64,000 nt of DNA from Tipula vernalis (taxonomy: Eukaryota; Arthropoda; Insecta; Diptera; Tipulidae), in NCBI GenBank assembly GCA_958295665.1, contig OY282559.1, positions 133,651,241 through 133,715,240 on the forward strand. Direction: 5' to 3'. A model generated the notes under the pieces. It ran no database searches and had not been told where the DNA came from. It saw only the letters and a list, made by a program, of their open reading frames with translations. This document shows, one piece after another, positions 1 through 11,940 of the stretch (within the stretch, counting starts at the first letter, position 1; each line of letters starts with the position of its first letter). A program made the position numbers and the translations under genes.

Positions 1-591
1 GGTTGCGCGGTCTCGTTTTCGGCCTCGATTATTTTGCATTTTAGGACAAAATATTAAATGCAAAGTTGTTCTATGGGAAATTTCTTTCGATATATCGTCA
101 TGTACGTTCTAACTTGTCCTACACGCCATTTTTAAATGTATACAGGAATTCAATTTTAAACTTTAAACAAAAAAGGTTTACTCTCCAAATGAACTTTCTA
201 ATGTTGATTAATTTTTATATAAAGGCTCGACATCTATAAAGGTGTCCATTATTCTGTCTGCCTGTCGATTGGCGCTAATCTCAGAAACTATTCAACTAAG
301 TTTGATGGAATTTTCGCCATATACTGGGTATTCTCTGCTAGTAGTTTTAGGCTACAGTTTATAAAAATCGGTTGTGTATTTTTAGAGTTTTGGTACAGTT
401 TGTGGAAGAGATCCTTTTTTAACTTTACTATCGACTAAAAAAAATTCTAAAAATTTACAAACTAGGTAACCTGCTTTTATTTATTTTTCATTTCTGGGCG
501 TGACTAATAATATAAAATATTATGTAATGGTAGTGAGAATAGAGAAATTTTCAATTTTTTTATATAGTTTCCTATATACCAACTCATCCTT
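1..591. other. No gene; possible repeat scrap
   Basis: No coding potential is supported. Around 225-350 the text (tctgtctgcctgtcgattgg, then actattcaactaagtttgat) resembles the tails of dispersed insect repeats, in which a GTCTGTC stretch precedes a conserved block. This is a resemblance only. Confidence 0.3.
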
Positions 592-784
592 AAGGTTGAT
601 TCACCAGATTTGTCCATTGTGCTCGTCAAGAAAATTACAACTTGACGGAGTTAAAAACCGAGTTAAAAATATGTTATCTCTCTTTTGTGTCCAACGAGAT
701 AACATATTTTTAGCTCGGTTTTCAATTCCGTCATGTTGTGATTTTCTTGAAGAGCTCAATGGACAAATCTGGTGAATCAACCTT
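592..784. repeat. Palindromic MITE / foldback element
   Basis: Two inverted arms of about 90 bp meet around 685-690. The outer 28 bp (aaggttgattcaccagattt... and its complement ending ggtgaatcaacctt) are a perfect inverted match; the rest of the arms match with scattered substitutions, including atgttatctc against gagataacat at the centre. There is no coding capacity. This is the structure of a miniature inverted-repeat element or foldback remnant. The superfamily cannot be told from the termini, and no clear target-site duplication was seen. Confidence 0.8.
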
Positions 785-2429
785 TACGTTGTTTCTTAAT
801 TCAGAGAGAATTTCTGATGGCTCTGAGTTTTAAACCAATACTGTAACATTAGGGACAAAGAACAGATTTTTTTTTTGTTTTCATTGGAACAATATTTTTG
901 ATTTTGTATTCTGTGTCTAAAATAATTAAATGTTTTGTTGCTTTGTTAATTTAATCAGATAGTTAACCAAATTGATCTTATATATTTGATGCTTATAGTT
1001 ATTCCTTTTCTTGAATAACGTTTTCAGTGACTTATTTCACGTAGAACATTTGCATAAATTGTTTAATATTTTCCGGTGTCATATTCCTCATTAGTGGTTG
1101 CGTATCATCATTTTATTAATCAAACGAAATATCTGGTATAATTTTTTTTTTTAGATTTTGTGTGTTTTAGTGTACACAAATTGGAATTTATATGTGAAAA
1201 AGAAAAATTCGAGAAGGAAATCTTGTTTAGGCCGTTCGAACAACAGTAGTTAAGAAAGAACGTTTACCAAACCAAACTATAATAGATCCCGAACATTGCT
1301 CTCAGACAATGCGAGAGCTCAGAAGAAATGCGTGACAGATTGTCTTTAGATAATGGAAGACATTTTAACTAAAAGCAAAGGTTAACACTTTCGAAAAGAA
1401 TGATTCAGATAACGGTAAATCGAGAAAGTTAAGCTTTACGAAGAGCAGTTGAAACACCACTTTTAAGATTAAATAAAAATAGATTAAATAAAGCATCCGA
1501 AAATACACGCCGCGCATTTCATTTATAGCTGAATAAGCCTTAATATGTGAGACGTGAGACAATCTTTTCGGAGGGTAAAGATCGAGGAGGATCTCGTGCA
1601 TCCTGTGATTTTAGTGGATAGTGTCAAGGAAGCAATCTCCTAGTGATTAGTAAGTTAATTCATTTTTCTTTTTTTATCTTTATTATACATCAGCACTTAA
1701 CAAAGTTTCAAGGAGGGTTCTGAATAAATATCCACCCCAATCTGACGAGACCCTAACCAAGGCATGTGTGCTGACTCAGGTAATGTTTGAAGTATTTCTG
1801 TTGACGGGTCGCTTTTTCATGCTATTAAGTTTACCTGGGTTGCAGAATGCAGTCCCGTCACATAGGCAATGCAATTTCTTAAATAAATTTGCAGAAAAAG
1901 CTTAAAAAAGTTGTTATATAAAACTAAACTCATTATTTTATAGTGTAAAAGTTTGAATTTGACTCATTGTATGTGATGAGTAAGGAGGATAAAAATGGTA
2001 ATAATATACTGGCAAGTTATATCCATCAAAGGTAAATTCTGCAAACATTTGCTTCCAACGTTGGGAAACTCACACAGGGTACTTCACCAAATATCGAAAA
2101 TATATTTGGTAGAAATATCCAATGATGTGTAGTGGTTACGGCGGGTCTACTGCAACAAAGAATATCATCAATTAAATATTGAATTGATTTGCTCTCAACT
2201 AGAGATTCGTTTGAATTTGTGAAAAGCTCGGTACACACATTTCAGCAACGAAACTTTTCGCCTGAATAATTTAGTCGTTACTAGCTACTTCTACACAACC
2301 ATTTTGTAACTGTGTATTTTATTATGTTAAGTTGCTACTCGGTAATTTGACTAAATCAATATTTTCTTGGCGATATTAAGAGAAACATTAAGTTAAAGAG
2401 AACGTTCGCATGAACCCCTTTCATTATAA
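785..2429. other. No feature supported
   Basis: AT-rich sequence with scattered stops in all frames. Short open frames here (for example around 1365-1601 and 2026-2238, minus) have no recognisable motifs and biased composition. I see no gene or clear repeat. Confidence 0.4.
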
Positions 2430-2437
2430 TTTTTAAG

Positions 2438-2584
2438 GAATATCCAGGCGAAGTTGCGGCTTTGGTGTTGATCTTTGTGGTCCTTGGTGTGATGTATATT
2501 TTGGTTAAATGTTATAAGAGTGGATTAGTAACATTTAATTTGTCCCAGTGGAGGGTTGCTGCAATATCGATTGCTGCTGTTTAG
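2438..2584 (+). pseudogene. Short membrane-anchor-like coding remnant
   Basis: A 49-codon frame without an in-frame ATG reads EYPGEVAALVLIFVVLGVMY and then a charged tail before TAG. The core is a hydrophobic stretch of about 17 residues, followed by KCYKSG, the pattern of a single transmembrane helix with a cytoplasmic tail. It may be the 3' end of a broken gene of a mobile element, or chance. It lies next to the minus-strand coding-like segment but is on the opposite strand, so the two are probably unrelated. Confidence 0.15.
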
Positions 2585-2599
2585 TCTAAACCGGAATAA

Positions 2600-3065
2600 T
2601 GTTGCTTATGCTGGTGTTCTTGTTAATTTGACTTTGTTTGAATAGAATTTTGCTTACTTTGACATGATGGGTGAATGTTTTGCGAAATGCCAACTTAGCT
2701 ATAAACGAAGTGGCCTGCGGGCCACAATTTGTAATTTCTTTGCGATGTTGTTCTCGTACAAATGTTGGATAAATCCCTGGTATTTTGGTTTCCGAAATTT
2801 TTTGTGTTTTTCGGACATTTTGCTGATTTCATTACCGACTTTTTCAGCAATAATGTCCGACTTATCATGGGATTTACTATTGACGTGGGGTTGTGCTTTC
2901 GATAAGTATATATTTTTGGCGAGTGAGTTTCGCTTTCGAATAGGTGGATAAAGCAGGAAAACTACTTGGCGTGGTTTATACAGTGGTCGCGTCTACAAGG
3001 TTTTTATCACTCTGATTTTCTTGATTTGCTTCCTGTACCTTACAAAATTGCAATGTAATGAGATG
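2600..3065 (-). pseudogene. Unidentified decayed coding-like segment
   Basis: On the minus strand a frame from about 3046 reads KVQEANQENQSDKNLVDATT. One frameshift near 2970 moves it to a second frame containing YKPRQVVFLLYPP, then SKSHDKSDIIAEKVGNEISK and a basic stretch (KHKKFRKPKYQGF), interrupted by a TAG near 2705. The amino-acid make-up (charged, helix-like, lysine-rich) looks like degraded protein rather than random AT-rich sequence, which usually yields Phe/Ile/Asn/Lys runs. I do not recognise the family; a retroelement gag or pol end is possible but unproven. The opposite-strand open frame at 2664-2951 is probably its shadow. Confidence 0.25.
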
Positions 3066-5039
3066 AACTCGCATACACTCTTTCAAACCAAAGCTGTATG
3101 AATCGTGATGATTGAGAATTACATTTTGCATGATTTAGGTGGGTACGGGGTGCTAACTTTAGAAATCCCTTTAGAAAAATATAATTTATTGGAAAATGCA
3201 AATATGTTAACCAAATTTTGCGTGAAACAACTTTAACATTTTTTTCATAATAGCCGAAGTCCAACCCTACGGCTCAGTGTCTGAAGTGTGGAGGACAGGT
3301 GTTTTAACTTGCTGTAATCGCGTACAGCACAAGGAATCGTAAAAAGCGTAATGAGCTTTACATTGTTTGATTTTAGTAAGTAGGTACATGCTGTGGTAAA
3401 AAGTGACAACAGCCGCAATGCCTTCTCGCACAGAAGTGAACGACTTTGTTATATTTAGGATTCGATTAAGATTAGTACTTGCTGGCAAATAAAATTATTA
3501 AGTACTAAATTAAATCGTCAGTATAATTTATTTATCTTGTTATTTAATTTAATTTCTTTTAGTTTGTTTATTTATAATTTAATTTCGTAGTGTATGTAGC
3601 TGATTTAAAATAAACTAAACCATGAGGATTTCAGAGTTTAATAATTTTTAGTTTATTTTAAAGTAGTACCTAGTGATAATTAACAAATTTGATCTGGATT
3701 TTCAGAATATCGGAGAAACTTAGTGCAGATTTCCATAAAATTTAAGCACTCAGCGAATAGGTTGTTTTGAAATTGTGTTGTCTTAATTTACAGGAACTCC
3801 AGGTCGGACTTCGAACTTTAGAAACAAGTTAGTGCATTATCATTTTGATGTAGGTTACTGGTGGCATTAATTGTAATTCATACACACAGCATCCAACACA
3901 GATCAAACGTCTATAATCTTAGTGGCAGGTTCGCGGAAATGCTTCATTTATAATAGCAGTTGTGCTAAACTGCAGTTTAAGTTACGATAGTGACCAATAT
4001 GGCGGTAATCATTGGAATAAGTAGGTGATACTAATTATATTTATTATGTTAGGTCGTCTCCGAACTACTATTGATAAGTTCTAAGTGAAATTTAAATTAA
4101 TAATGGTTACAAGTTAAGAAGTGTGCAGAAATCTGACCCAGCATAATAATAAACGTTATTTCTGAATGCAATTGTTATTCTAATAAATTACAAAATTAGA
4201 TTTTAGGCGGGTTCTACAATCTGAAACAGACACTAATATTTACATTAAGTTGTGTAGTACTAAAGATTAATTCTTAACAAGTTTATAGAAATTAAATTAA
4301 GCTTGAATTTAAACTTAATCGGTTTAGAGTATGATTGATTAGTCAATCAATCAATTAAAAACGGCCAGAGGAAGTATGATGGTAGGAAATATATAAGGGG
4401 TAATTGATAACTAATAAATATTGAGCTTAGGATGCCAAGGATTGAAAGCAGTTTTCAGAAAAAATGTAACTACTAACAATTGACCGTCAAGGTGCTTGTA
4501 ACCGGGTCAATCTCAATCCTATAATAACAATCCTATCCAATCTTTCCAAGTAAATGTCCACGCGATCTTGGTTGGTCGTACACTCAATCAGCCCCTTTCA
4601 TTATAATAATTTAATGATCAGAGATATTCTCAGCCATTCCATTACGATTTTTACAGCGGCTTCAGTTCGTTCGACTTTAATCTAAAACTCAATGTTCATC
4701 CGATCCGTGATCCCATCTTCACATCTCCATATGGCTTCAAATTTTGCTGCTTTCAATTTTTCCTACAACAATGGTTCTAATTTTTTATTTTAACTATCAT
4801 CCCTCGGCTAAATGTCGTTTTAGTGGAGTTTGATGGCGAAAATTTTATTACGAAGATCAATAGGCCACCAATGTTTTATTGGACTTAGTTTTGAGTAATA
4901 TTGAATTCAAACATCTTTTCAAGCTCGTCTGTTCTTTCTAAAATCTATCGTTTCCATCCTTCATGAATTAAAATAAATTAAAGTTTCAATCTGTTCATTT
5001 CCTTCCTTCGATTAATTTTCGTAATCTAAGATATAATTT
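3066..5039. other. No feature supported
   Basis: No gene is supported. A minus-strand open frame at 3267-3488 has balanced composition but no recognisable motif; it could be an older part of the decayed segment downstream of it. Around 3510-3660 there is AT-only low complexity. Around 4330-4360 there is a short gattgattagtcaatcaatc inverted stretch. Confidence 0.35.
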
Positions 5040-6330
5040 GATTCAAAATGAATTACTCACAATTGATTAAGACATGTTATTTAATGATAAGGGTGTCAAT
5101 GAAATGGTTGACGCTTTCTATGATGTGTTATATTCGTTAGTCAATAAATACAGAAGAACTAAAACTAAACTTCAGGGAAGACAGTTTCCCTGTTGGTTTT
5201 CTAGATGCCTTATAGCACTTATCATTGAAATGAATAAAGTTAGAAAAAAGCGGCGGCGTATTTACAATAATATTTGTGATCGTGTAGTTTTTGCACAACT
5301 TAGGAAAAAAGTGGACACTGAATTAAAAATCTGCTTCAGGAATAATTTAATTTCTCTTGAAGAAGAAATTAAATCCGATCCGAAAAAATTTTGGAATTAC
5401 ACAAACTCTTTAAGAAATTAATCAAATTTTCATCTACTATGTTTCTTCACCAATGTAGTTCATCTAATGGATCTATAATTGCCAATTTATTTGCTGATAA
5501 TTTTAAGAGTGTCTAGTTCAGTAGCCCCTGTAGTGACAATACGGAAAACTGATCAATTTTCTGATTTAGTTTGTTCTTAGTCGGATGTAATTAGTGTACT
5601 TACCTATTAAAACATTATCTTTTTCAAACCTCTAACCAAAATCTTCAATTATTCAATCACAATGTCTTATATTCCTGACAAATGGAAGCAGTCCCTTATA
5701 ATTTCAATATAAAAGTGGTGACCAATCTGACATTGCTAACTACAGGCCTATTTCTATTTTAAATTCTTTTGCCAGAATATTCTAGAGGCATACGTAATAC
5801 TAGTGAGGTTAGCCAGACTTAGTATTTTTTCAATCCTATTTGTTAGGTAGGAACCAAATGTACTGTTTAATGGTCATAAATCTCAGTGTTTTACTGCTAC
5901 GTCTGAAGTTCTACAAGGTTCAACATCAGGTCCTCTTTTGTTCCTAATTTTTATTAATGATTTGATTGATATGATCGAATCCGATTCCTTACTTTATGCA
6001 GATTACTCAAAGATCTACCATATACGGAGGTACGTAATTTGTCTGATGCGTTCATTTTGCAAAACGACCTTTGTCGGGTTTTTCAGTGGTGTTTGTTCAT
6101 GATTTTATCTTACACTAAAAAGGTTAACAAGATAAATTTTAGTTGCAACGTTGATGGTGTTTTACTTAACAGGAACTGTGAGGTTAAAGACCTGGGAATA
6201 ATTTTTGATGACAAATTGAAATTTGTTATTCAAGTTGATACTTCATGTAGAAAATCGTTTCGAATTTTAGGTTTTATTTTTAGAAGAGATCGTGAATTTA
6301 TGTCACCATTTATACTAATTATCACAATGG
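5040..6330 (+). mobile_element. Jockey-like non-LTR retrotransposon relic (ORF2 fragments)
   Basis: The plus strand holds successive broken pieces of a LINE ORF2. At 5074-5421 a frame gives LFNDKGVNEMVDAFYDVLYS and ends FWNYTNSLRN, typical of the linker between endonuclease and reverse transcriptase (RT) in jockey-like elements. ANYRPISILNSF occurs near 5735. The GPLLFLIFINDL block follows near 5926, and then the catalytic box at 5995-6006, which reads YADY instead of YADD. At 6039-6310 the thumb region reads CEVKDLGIIFDDKL. Frames change several times and stops intervene, so the element is dead. There is no endonuclease domain or 3' tail attached. Confidence 0.8.
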
Positions 6331-6427
6331 ACCGTCATCGATCTAATTGTGCCTAAGCAGCCACCCCAACCTACACTAATTATACTATTTAATCTTTTAG
6401 TGGTTAGTTCGGAAATTTGGTGTCGAG

Positions 6428-6536
6428 ACGATGAGTTGGCCAGTCGTCAGTCCAGATATGAATCCAATTGAGCATTTATAGGACGAATTAAAACGGATGG
6501 TCTGAGCCAGAAATCGTACACGAACCATTATAAACG
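6428..6536 (+). pseudogene. Tc1-type transposase C-terminal scrap
   Basis: From the ATG at 6431 the frame reads MSWPVVSPDMNPIEHL, then a TAG where the family has Trp, then DELKRMV, then TGA. WPxxSPDxNPIExLW is the block around the third catalytic acidic residue of Tc1/mariner transposases (the DDE/DDD triad). Only about 35 codons remain, abutting the LINE relic. It is a dead fragment. Confidence 0.75.
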
Positions 6537-6639
6537 CAAGGGGGGTGTAATACTAAGTATTAACCAATAAAATTGTTTAGGCTTTGCTTGAATTTTTTGT
6601 TGTAATTTAAATTTAAATATCCCGAATATTTTTCTCATA

Positions 6640-6830
6640 ATCATCAATTTTGGTTGCGTTTTCACTCAAAATTCATTAAAAAAAAGTGCTGAACCAATTT
6701 CCATGAAAATAATGTCTTGTGAAAATCGGTTAAGCCGTTTTAAAATTCGCCTTTCTGTGAGCGCTGAAGGTTAGAGTCGATTTAGTTGCTCGGGAGTGTA
6801 TTATGTTTATCCATTATTATTTATTGTCGA
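6640..6830 (+). repeat. Dispersed repeat scrap
   Basis: The stretch gaaaatcggttaagccgttt near 6720 followed by a short conserved-looking block resembles the common 3' or internal part of insect interspersed repeats. It ends in a 41-bp sequence (6780-6820) that recurs at 9340-9380 with two differences. Confidence 0.4.
6780..6820 (+). repeat. 41-bp direct repeat, copy 1
   Basis: Begins atttagttgctcgggagtgt and continues to ccattattattt. The copy at 9340 differs at two positions. It is probably the shared part of a repeat family. Confidence 0.8.
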
Positions 6831-9339
6831 ATATTGAAAAGTGTACACAAATAACATTAAGTCTCGCTTAATCATATGATCAAAAAAATGCTAAACTTAT
6901 TCCAAATGACATGGAGTTTTTTGTTTAGCCTCAATTGCAACGAATTTTCAAAATCATCAACTTACAAAATTACATTTTTAAAATATTATTTTGGCGACCT
7001 GGAAGCGGGTCGTGGATAGAAGGTTTCCTCTAAATATACTAAAGCTGCAAAACGAATTTGTGTAAAAAAAATCGCGTATCTCTCTCGGTATGAGATAATT
7101 AGAAGTCTGAATACGAACGGCCAGTCTCGACAAAATGGAATCCAAACGCTAAGATTAGTGATACGTATAAATAAGGTTGAGGCCGATTCATGAAAAATCA
7201 ACAGTAGAATCGAGGCTAAATTAGCCAATAAACAATTGATTTTTGATAGATTTAAGGCCATTTTCGGAATTTCTATTATGTGCAGTTAGCTCAGCCCTGC
7301 ATCTGGAATCCGGTTCTATGACTAATGAGAATGAGAAATGACTTGATTTTTTTTTTTTCAAATGAGTTTCAGCTATAGTAACAAATTATAGCTGGGCTAT
7401 TTGGTTTACGGGTTATTTTTTGGCATTATTTTGTTCTACAAAATATGTTTATTTTTTAGATTGACATACATTGTTTCGCCTTTTGTATAAATATACAAAA
7501 AAATTTAAAGATAATTAATAGAAAATTTGTGACCGAATAATCATAAATTTGTGTTATGTATTTTAAATTTAGTAGGAACAGTTTTATGTAAATATTTACA
7601 AAATTCGTACCTTGCTGTAATTTTTAAATATTTCCAAAGCTTTTGCTCTGATCCTCTTAAATAATTTAGGATATTAATATAAGATTATGTCTAGACTATC
7701 TCAACAGCTGAGAGTTTATTATGAAAGGATTAGTTAATTTCTTTTTGGTTTAGTTTGGGACAATACAATAAACTTAGGTGTCAAAATTTTCATTTTGAGT
7801 TGTAAAATTTAAAAAAATGAAAGCATTATTTTACTGATTGTCCTTAAAACCTATCTTACGATCTAAATAACACATTTCGCACAGAAAAATATTTCATGGG
7901 CTTTCTTGACATTAACCCGGAATCGCATTTCCTGATTTTTTGTACTTTTAGGTTTTTTTATACGAATAAAACCCATATGAGAAACTTGTCATCGAACCGG
8001 AATTCGAGTGCCTAACCTCCTTACCTTTTTAGGTGCTATTTAAAATCCTACAATTACATTATGTCTTGTTCAGCTTGATTCATAAAAATATCAGTGATGA
8101 TGTGGCGATATTCTAAAACCACGGTATTCTAAAATCACGTAATTCTAAAATGACAGATTAAAATCAGGAGTCACGAAAGAAGAGCGAATAAAAACGGCGG
8201 AATAAGAAGGCTGCAAATAAATCAACGTTTTGATTATATCTATGATTCTTACTAAAATATTAATAATTAATTAAATGAATAAATAAACGATTATCGATTA
8301 TCTGGTGAATAAAATACAATTAACAAAACAACAATTGGTGTAATTCATTTTCGGGTTATTATAAAACACGTGTAGTGAACATAACTTTACGAATATAGTG
8401 GAGTGTTAATAGAGGGAACACATAACATTAAAACTCACATCAACACACCCACAATGATTTATATTTTATTAATTTTTTATGTGGATTTTATTTTATTGGA
8501 TATTATGTAATTTCCGTATTAATTCTAATTTTATTAAAATCCTGGTCTGTACCAATATTTAATAATTTCGAGACATCTATAATACAGATACTCAATTTAA
8601 AATCACCCATAGGAAGAATACTACAATTGAATAACTAAAAATTAACCGCATTGTGATATAAATTATGGTTTAAATCTATTTTTAGGTAAATTTTATGAAT
8701 TTTTCAAAACTTAAATCTGAAAAACGATTCTTTATTTTAGGCTAATTTATAAAAGTTGATTACTGATTTTTTTTTCCTTAAGCACTTCTTACAATATTTA
8801 ATAATCTTACAATAATTAAGAATTGTTAACAACAATTTTCTTTCTTTTATTAATTCGTTTTATACAGTAAGAAGAAAATCAGTAACGACATACTTTTACG
8901 CCACTCCGTGAACCTCACGTCCACCTATGCCTTAAATTTAGAATTTACTTAGTTTAAAAATATTTTTTGTAGAAATACAAATTTTTGTGCTAGTTGCCTT
9001 AATGACTGTTTGATTCCGAACAGAATACGAGGAAAAACCAAATTCTTGTTAATAATTTCAATCTAAATCAAATTATGATATGATAATAAAGTTTTGATTT
9101 ATTGATTTAAAATTCTATTCAAACTGTTTAAGAAGCAAAATGGCGAAATTTTAATTTAAATTCACACTGTAATCTCTAAAATTAGTCCTGTAAGACGATG
9201 GCTAAAAAAAAATTAAAAATCCAAATCGGATCAAATCAGATGAGTTATTTTATAATAAATGATTCCTGTCTTAACCATATTTTGATGGAATATTTGTGAC
9301 GGATTTGTGAATGATTGTGGCACACGATGCTCTTATATA
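6831..9339. other. No gene; small tandem repeat at 8108-8155
   Basis: AT-rich sequence with no supported gene. Near 8108-8155 the motif attctaaaaycacg is repeated three times in tandem with small changes. Open frames such as 6986-7261 (minus) carry no recognisable motif. Confidence 0.4.
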
Positions 9340-9652
9340 ATTTAGTTGCTCGGGAGTGTATTATATTTATCCATTAGTATTTGCAATATAACTCTGTTGT
9401 CATTAAGTGATTAGTGCCTTTTGGTTTTTCTTTGTATTCATAATGTAATTAATTTATTTAAATGTTTTTTTTTAATTTTATTTATTTTTTATTTCATTAC
9501 GTGAATATAGTTTTGATAGTTCATTGTTCATTGTTATCTTAAGTTTGTATTGTAAGTTTTGTTATAATTTGTTATTTTGATAACCCATAAAAAGTATTTA
9601 TACTGTGGTTATCCTTATATTGGAATGAAATACAATAAAAATAAAATAAAAT
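9340..9652 (+). repeat. LINE-like 3' tail
   Basis: It begins with the 41-bp repeat shared with 6780. It continues through T-rich sequence and a block ending tggttatccttatattggaa, then closes with an (AATAAA)-type run, aaataaaaataaaataaaat. A conserved block followed by a short A-rich microsatellite is the usual 3' end of CR1/jockey-like LINEs. There is no coding part attached. Confidence 0.5.
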
Positions 9653-10813
9653 GTTAATAATTTTAAAATCCTTGGACATGCGTATTACCTCCAATTCATC
9701 TCTAACATTATACTTTAAACAACGGCGAAAGAAAACCGCAAGAAGTTCAAAATTACAATGTCAAACGACATCAAATAATATAAACTAATATGATTAATCG
9801 CGCTTACTGTGGCGACCTATTAAATTTCACCAAACATAACGGATCTGTTGTGACAAAAATATATTTAATAAAATTTGTGTTAAGCCGACCTTGAACTTAA
9901 CATAATATACCTACCTATATATACAATACCTAAATACATTTTTACTTACCTTATTTTATTCCACATATCGCATTTCACAACCTACACCTAAGTTATTCGC
10001 TTTGGCTCCATAATCAAATCACACCAATAAACCAAAACAAAATGCATCACCGATTAAAACAAACACAAAAGTCACAAAAGAGTGTTGTTAACAGTACAGT
10101 GTACACACATTAAAACTTCAATTTTCATAATTTTCAGGTCGATAACAAAAGAATACAAAAACTCTCACCGTTTCTAGTAAAAAAGACAAAAACTTTTTTT
10201 TTTTTTTTTATAATTTCATATCTAAAAATATATTTATATAATTCCGTTATAATTTTAACAAGTTTTTTTTTTGTGTGTGTAATTAAAAATTTATTTAATT
10301 ATTTATAATTCTAATACATAATAATAATAATAATAATTATATTCGTTAATTATTTTATTTAATAAAATTGGGTTTTTTTTCTAAAAAAAATTATTTTTAA
10401 TTAAAATTAATATTTATAATTATAATCTACCTAATAAGGCACAATTTCTTTTTTTTTTTATTTTATATTAACTGTCAAAATTTTTGGTTGCGTATAATAT
10501 TTTTATCGTTGTTTCTTTTGTTTATTTATTATTTATAATTGTATACATAAAAATAGTATTTATGGAATTTCAAAAATGGTTTCTTTTGGTTAACGGTTTT
10601 TTTTTTAATATTTTTATTTATTTCGATTTGACATTATTTCGATGTTTTGTTTCTGTTTTTTTATTGATTATATTTTCATTCATCCATTTTGGCACACTTA
10701 ACTTAAATTTATTTAAATTTTTTGTTGTTTTTTTTAGTAATAATACATACAAATAGAGTAATAAATTTAATATAATTAAAAAGGTTTACAAAATTTAAAT
10801 AATACACAATTAT
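9653..10813 (-). other. Probable 3' UTR and AT-rich flank of the PTB gene
   Basis: This lies directly downstream of the minus-strand stop codon. It is almost pure A/T between 10180 and 10813, with an (AAT)n run near 10317-10340. Many TTTATT strings on the plus strand could act as AATAAA signals on the minus strand, so the polyadenylation site cannot be chosen. The 90-codon plus-strand open frame at 10484-10756 is a Phe/Ile-rich artefact of T runs. Confidence 0.4.
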
Positions 10814-11913
10814 TTATCTTCGTGGTTTGCCAAATGTGCCCGAATTACCTACATTCCCATTCGTCATAATCATTTGGCGCCGTTCAAGCGTTCGTGAATT
10901 ATTATGATTATTCATTTGTTGATCGTGATGATCGCGTGGATCACGCTGCTGCTGATGATGATGGTGGCCATTTGAATTTAATTCGAGCCCGGCCACCATT
11001 TGTGCAATTTCACATTCTTTTTTCATATCGGGCGGATTAAATTGGAGACTAGCTAGGGAACCATGACTACGGCTACGATGTTCTTGTCGTATCGAATAAC
11101 TAAATGCGCGCTCATTTAAATGCCCTTTGCGCCGATAAATTCCAGTGCCACCGGGCGATTCAGCGCCCGAATTGCCTGAATCGTCTAGGCCAGCGGCCGC
11201 AGATTGTGCTAATTTTCGACTGCTCATCGAGAGGGGTCTGGGTTCTGGGATTATTTGGGCCGGTGGTGGATAGGCAAAGAGTGGTGTAGCAACGGGCATA
11301 CCAATTGGCATTCCATTCATTTTATCTTTTTTTTTATTTTTTTTACTCCTCGGCGGTTGTAGAGTGGCGTACTGTTGTGGCATCATCATGTGTGGGATTG
11401 CGTGTGGTGGTGGTGGACCCATGTGATGTGGTTGTAGTATTGGTGGCCCGGATACTCGCCGATGACTAAACGTATGAAAACCTCGGCCTGGATGAATCAT
11501 TGGCCCGTATATTGCTTGAGGTGGTGGTGGAGGCGGTTGGCCGTGCATTAATTGATGTGGTCTACCTAGGGTGTGATGATGAGGCATCATTGGTTTCGGT
11601 CGAATTAGTGTACCCGATAAACTTTGACTTCCTGCACTCTTTTGTGATTTTTTGAGTGTATCCTTCTTTTTCATTCTAAGCTCCTCTTTGGGTGGGGGCG
11701 GCACTGGAATTGGGGCGCTAATTTGACGAGCTCTTACAGGCCGACCCAAAGTCGATGCACCGCCACTCGCGTAAATATCATACGGACCTTCCATACCTCC
11801 TAGTCCATCCAAACGATCTTGTGAACCCGACCAAACTTTGTGATTCTCATCACCATTATATATTGAACCTTCGCCATCATCCACGACATCCAAATCGGCG
11901 CTGCTAGCATACA
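10814..11913 (-). CDS. PTB-domain adaptor protein, terminal coding exon (proline/histidine-rich tail)
   Basis: This is the last coding exon, residues 247-612 with the split codon, ending in TAA at 10814-10816. It opens after a TTTACAG acceptor in phase 1, matching the upstream exon; the split codon becomes TTG (Leu). The composition is disordered and adaptor-like: proline clusters near protein residues 316-321, 373-378 and 413-416 (possible SH3 or WW ligands), a basic KKNKKKDK stretch near 436-443 (possible nuclear localisation signal), His/Gln runs near 563-569, and Asn/His-rich sequence near the end. Two segments look conserved rather than low-complexity: an acidic one, ASSADLDVVDDGEG, near 249, and a charged one around 514-559 containing RSRSHGSLASL and then AQMVAGLEL. 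The GTG at 11914 is not a start but part of the splice junction. Another internal exon cannot be excluded, but none is needed to keep frame. Confidence 0.8.
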
Positions 11914-11940
11914 CTGTAAACAGACAAAAAAAAATTTGAA
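11914..11940 (-). other. 3' splice site (acceptor) of terminal exon
   Basis: Read on the minus strand, a run of T residues is followed by GTCTGTTTACAG and then the exon TGTATGCT. The pyrimidine-rich stretch immediately before CAG is a strong acceptor. The phase matches the donor at 49251. Confidence 0.8.

Noticed and set aside
10484..10756. 90-codon plus-strand open frame
   Set aside because: Phe/Leu/Ile-rich translation of T runs in the 3' flank of the PTB gene; no domain, no start context.
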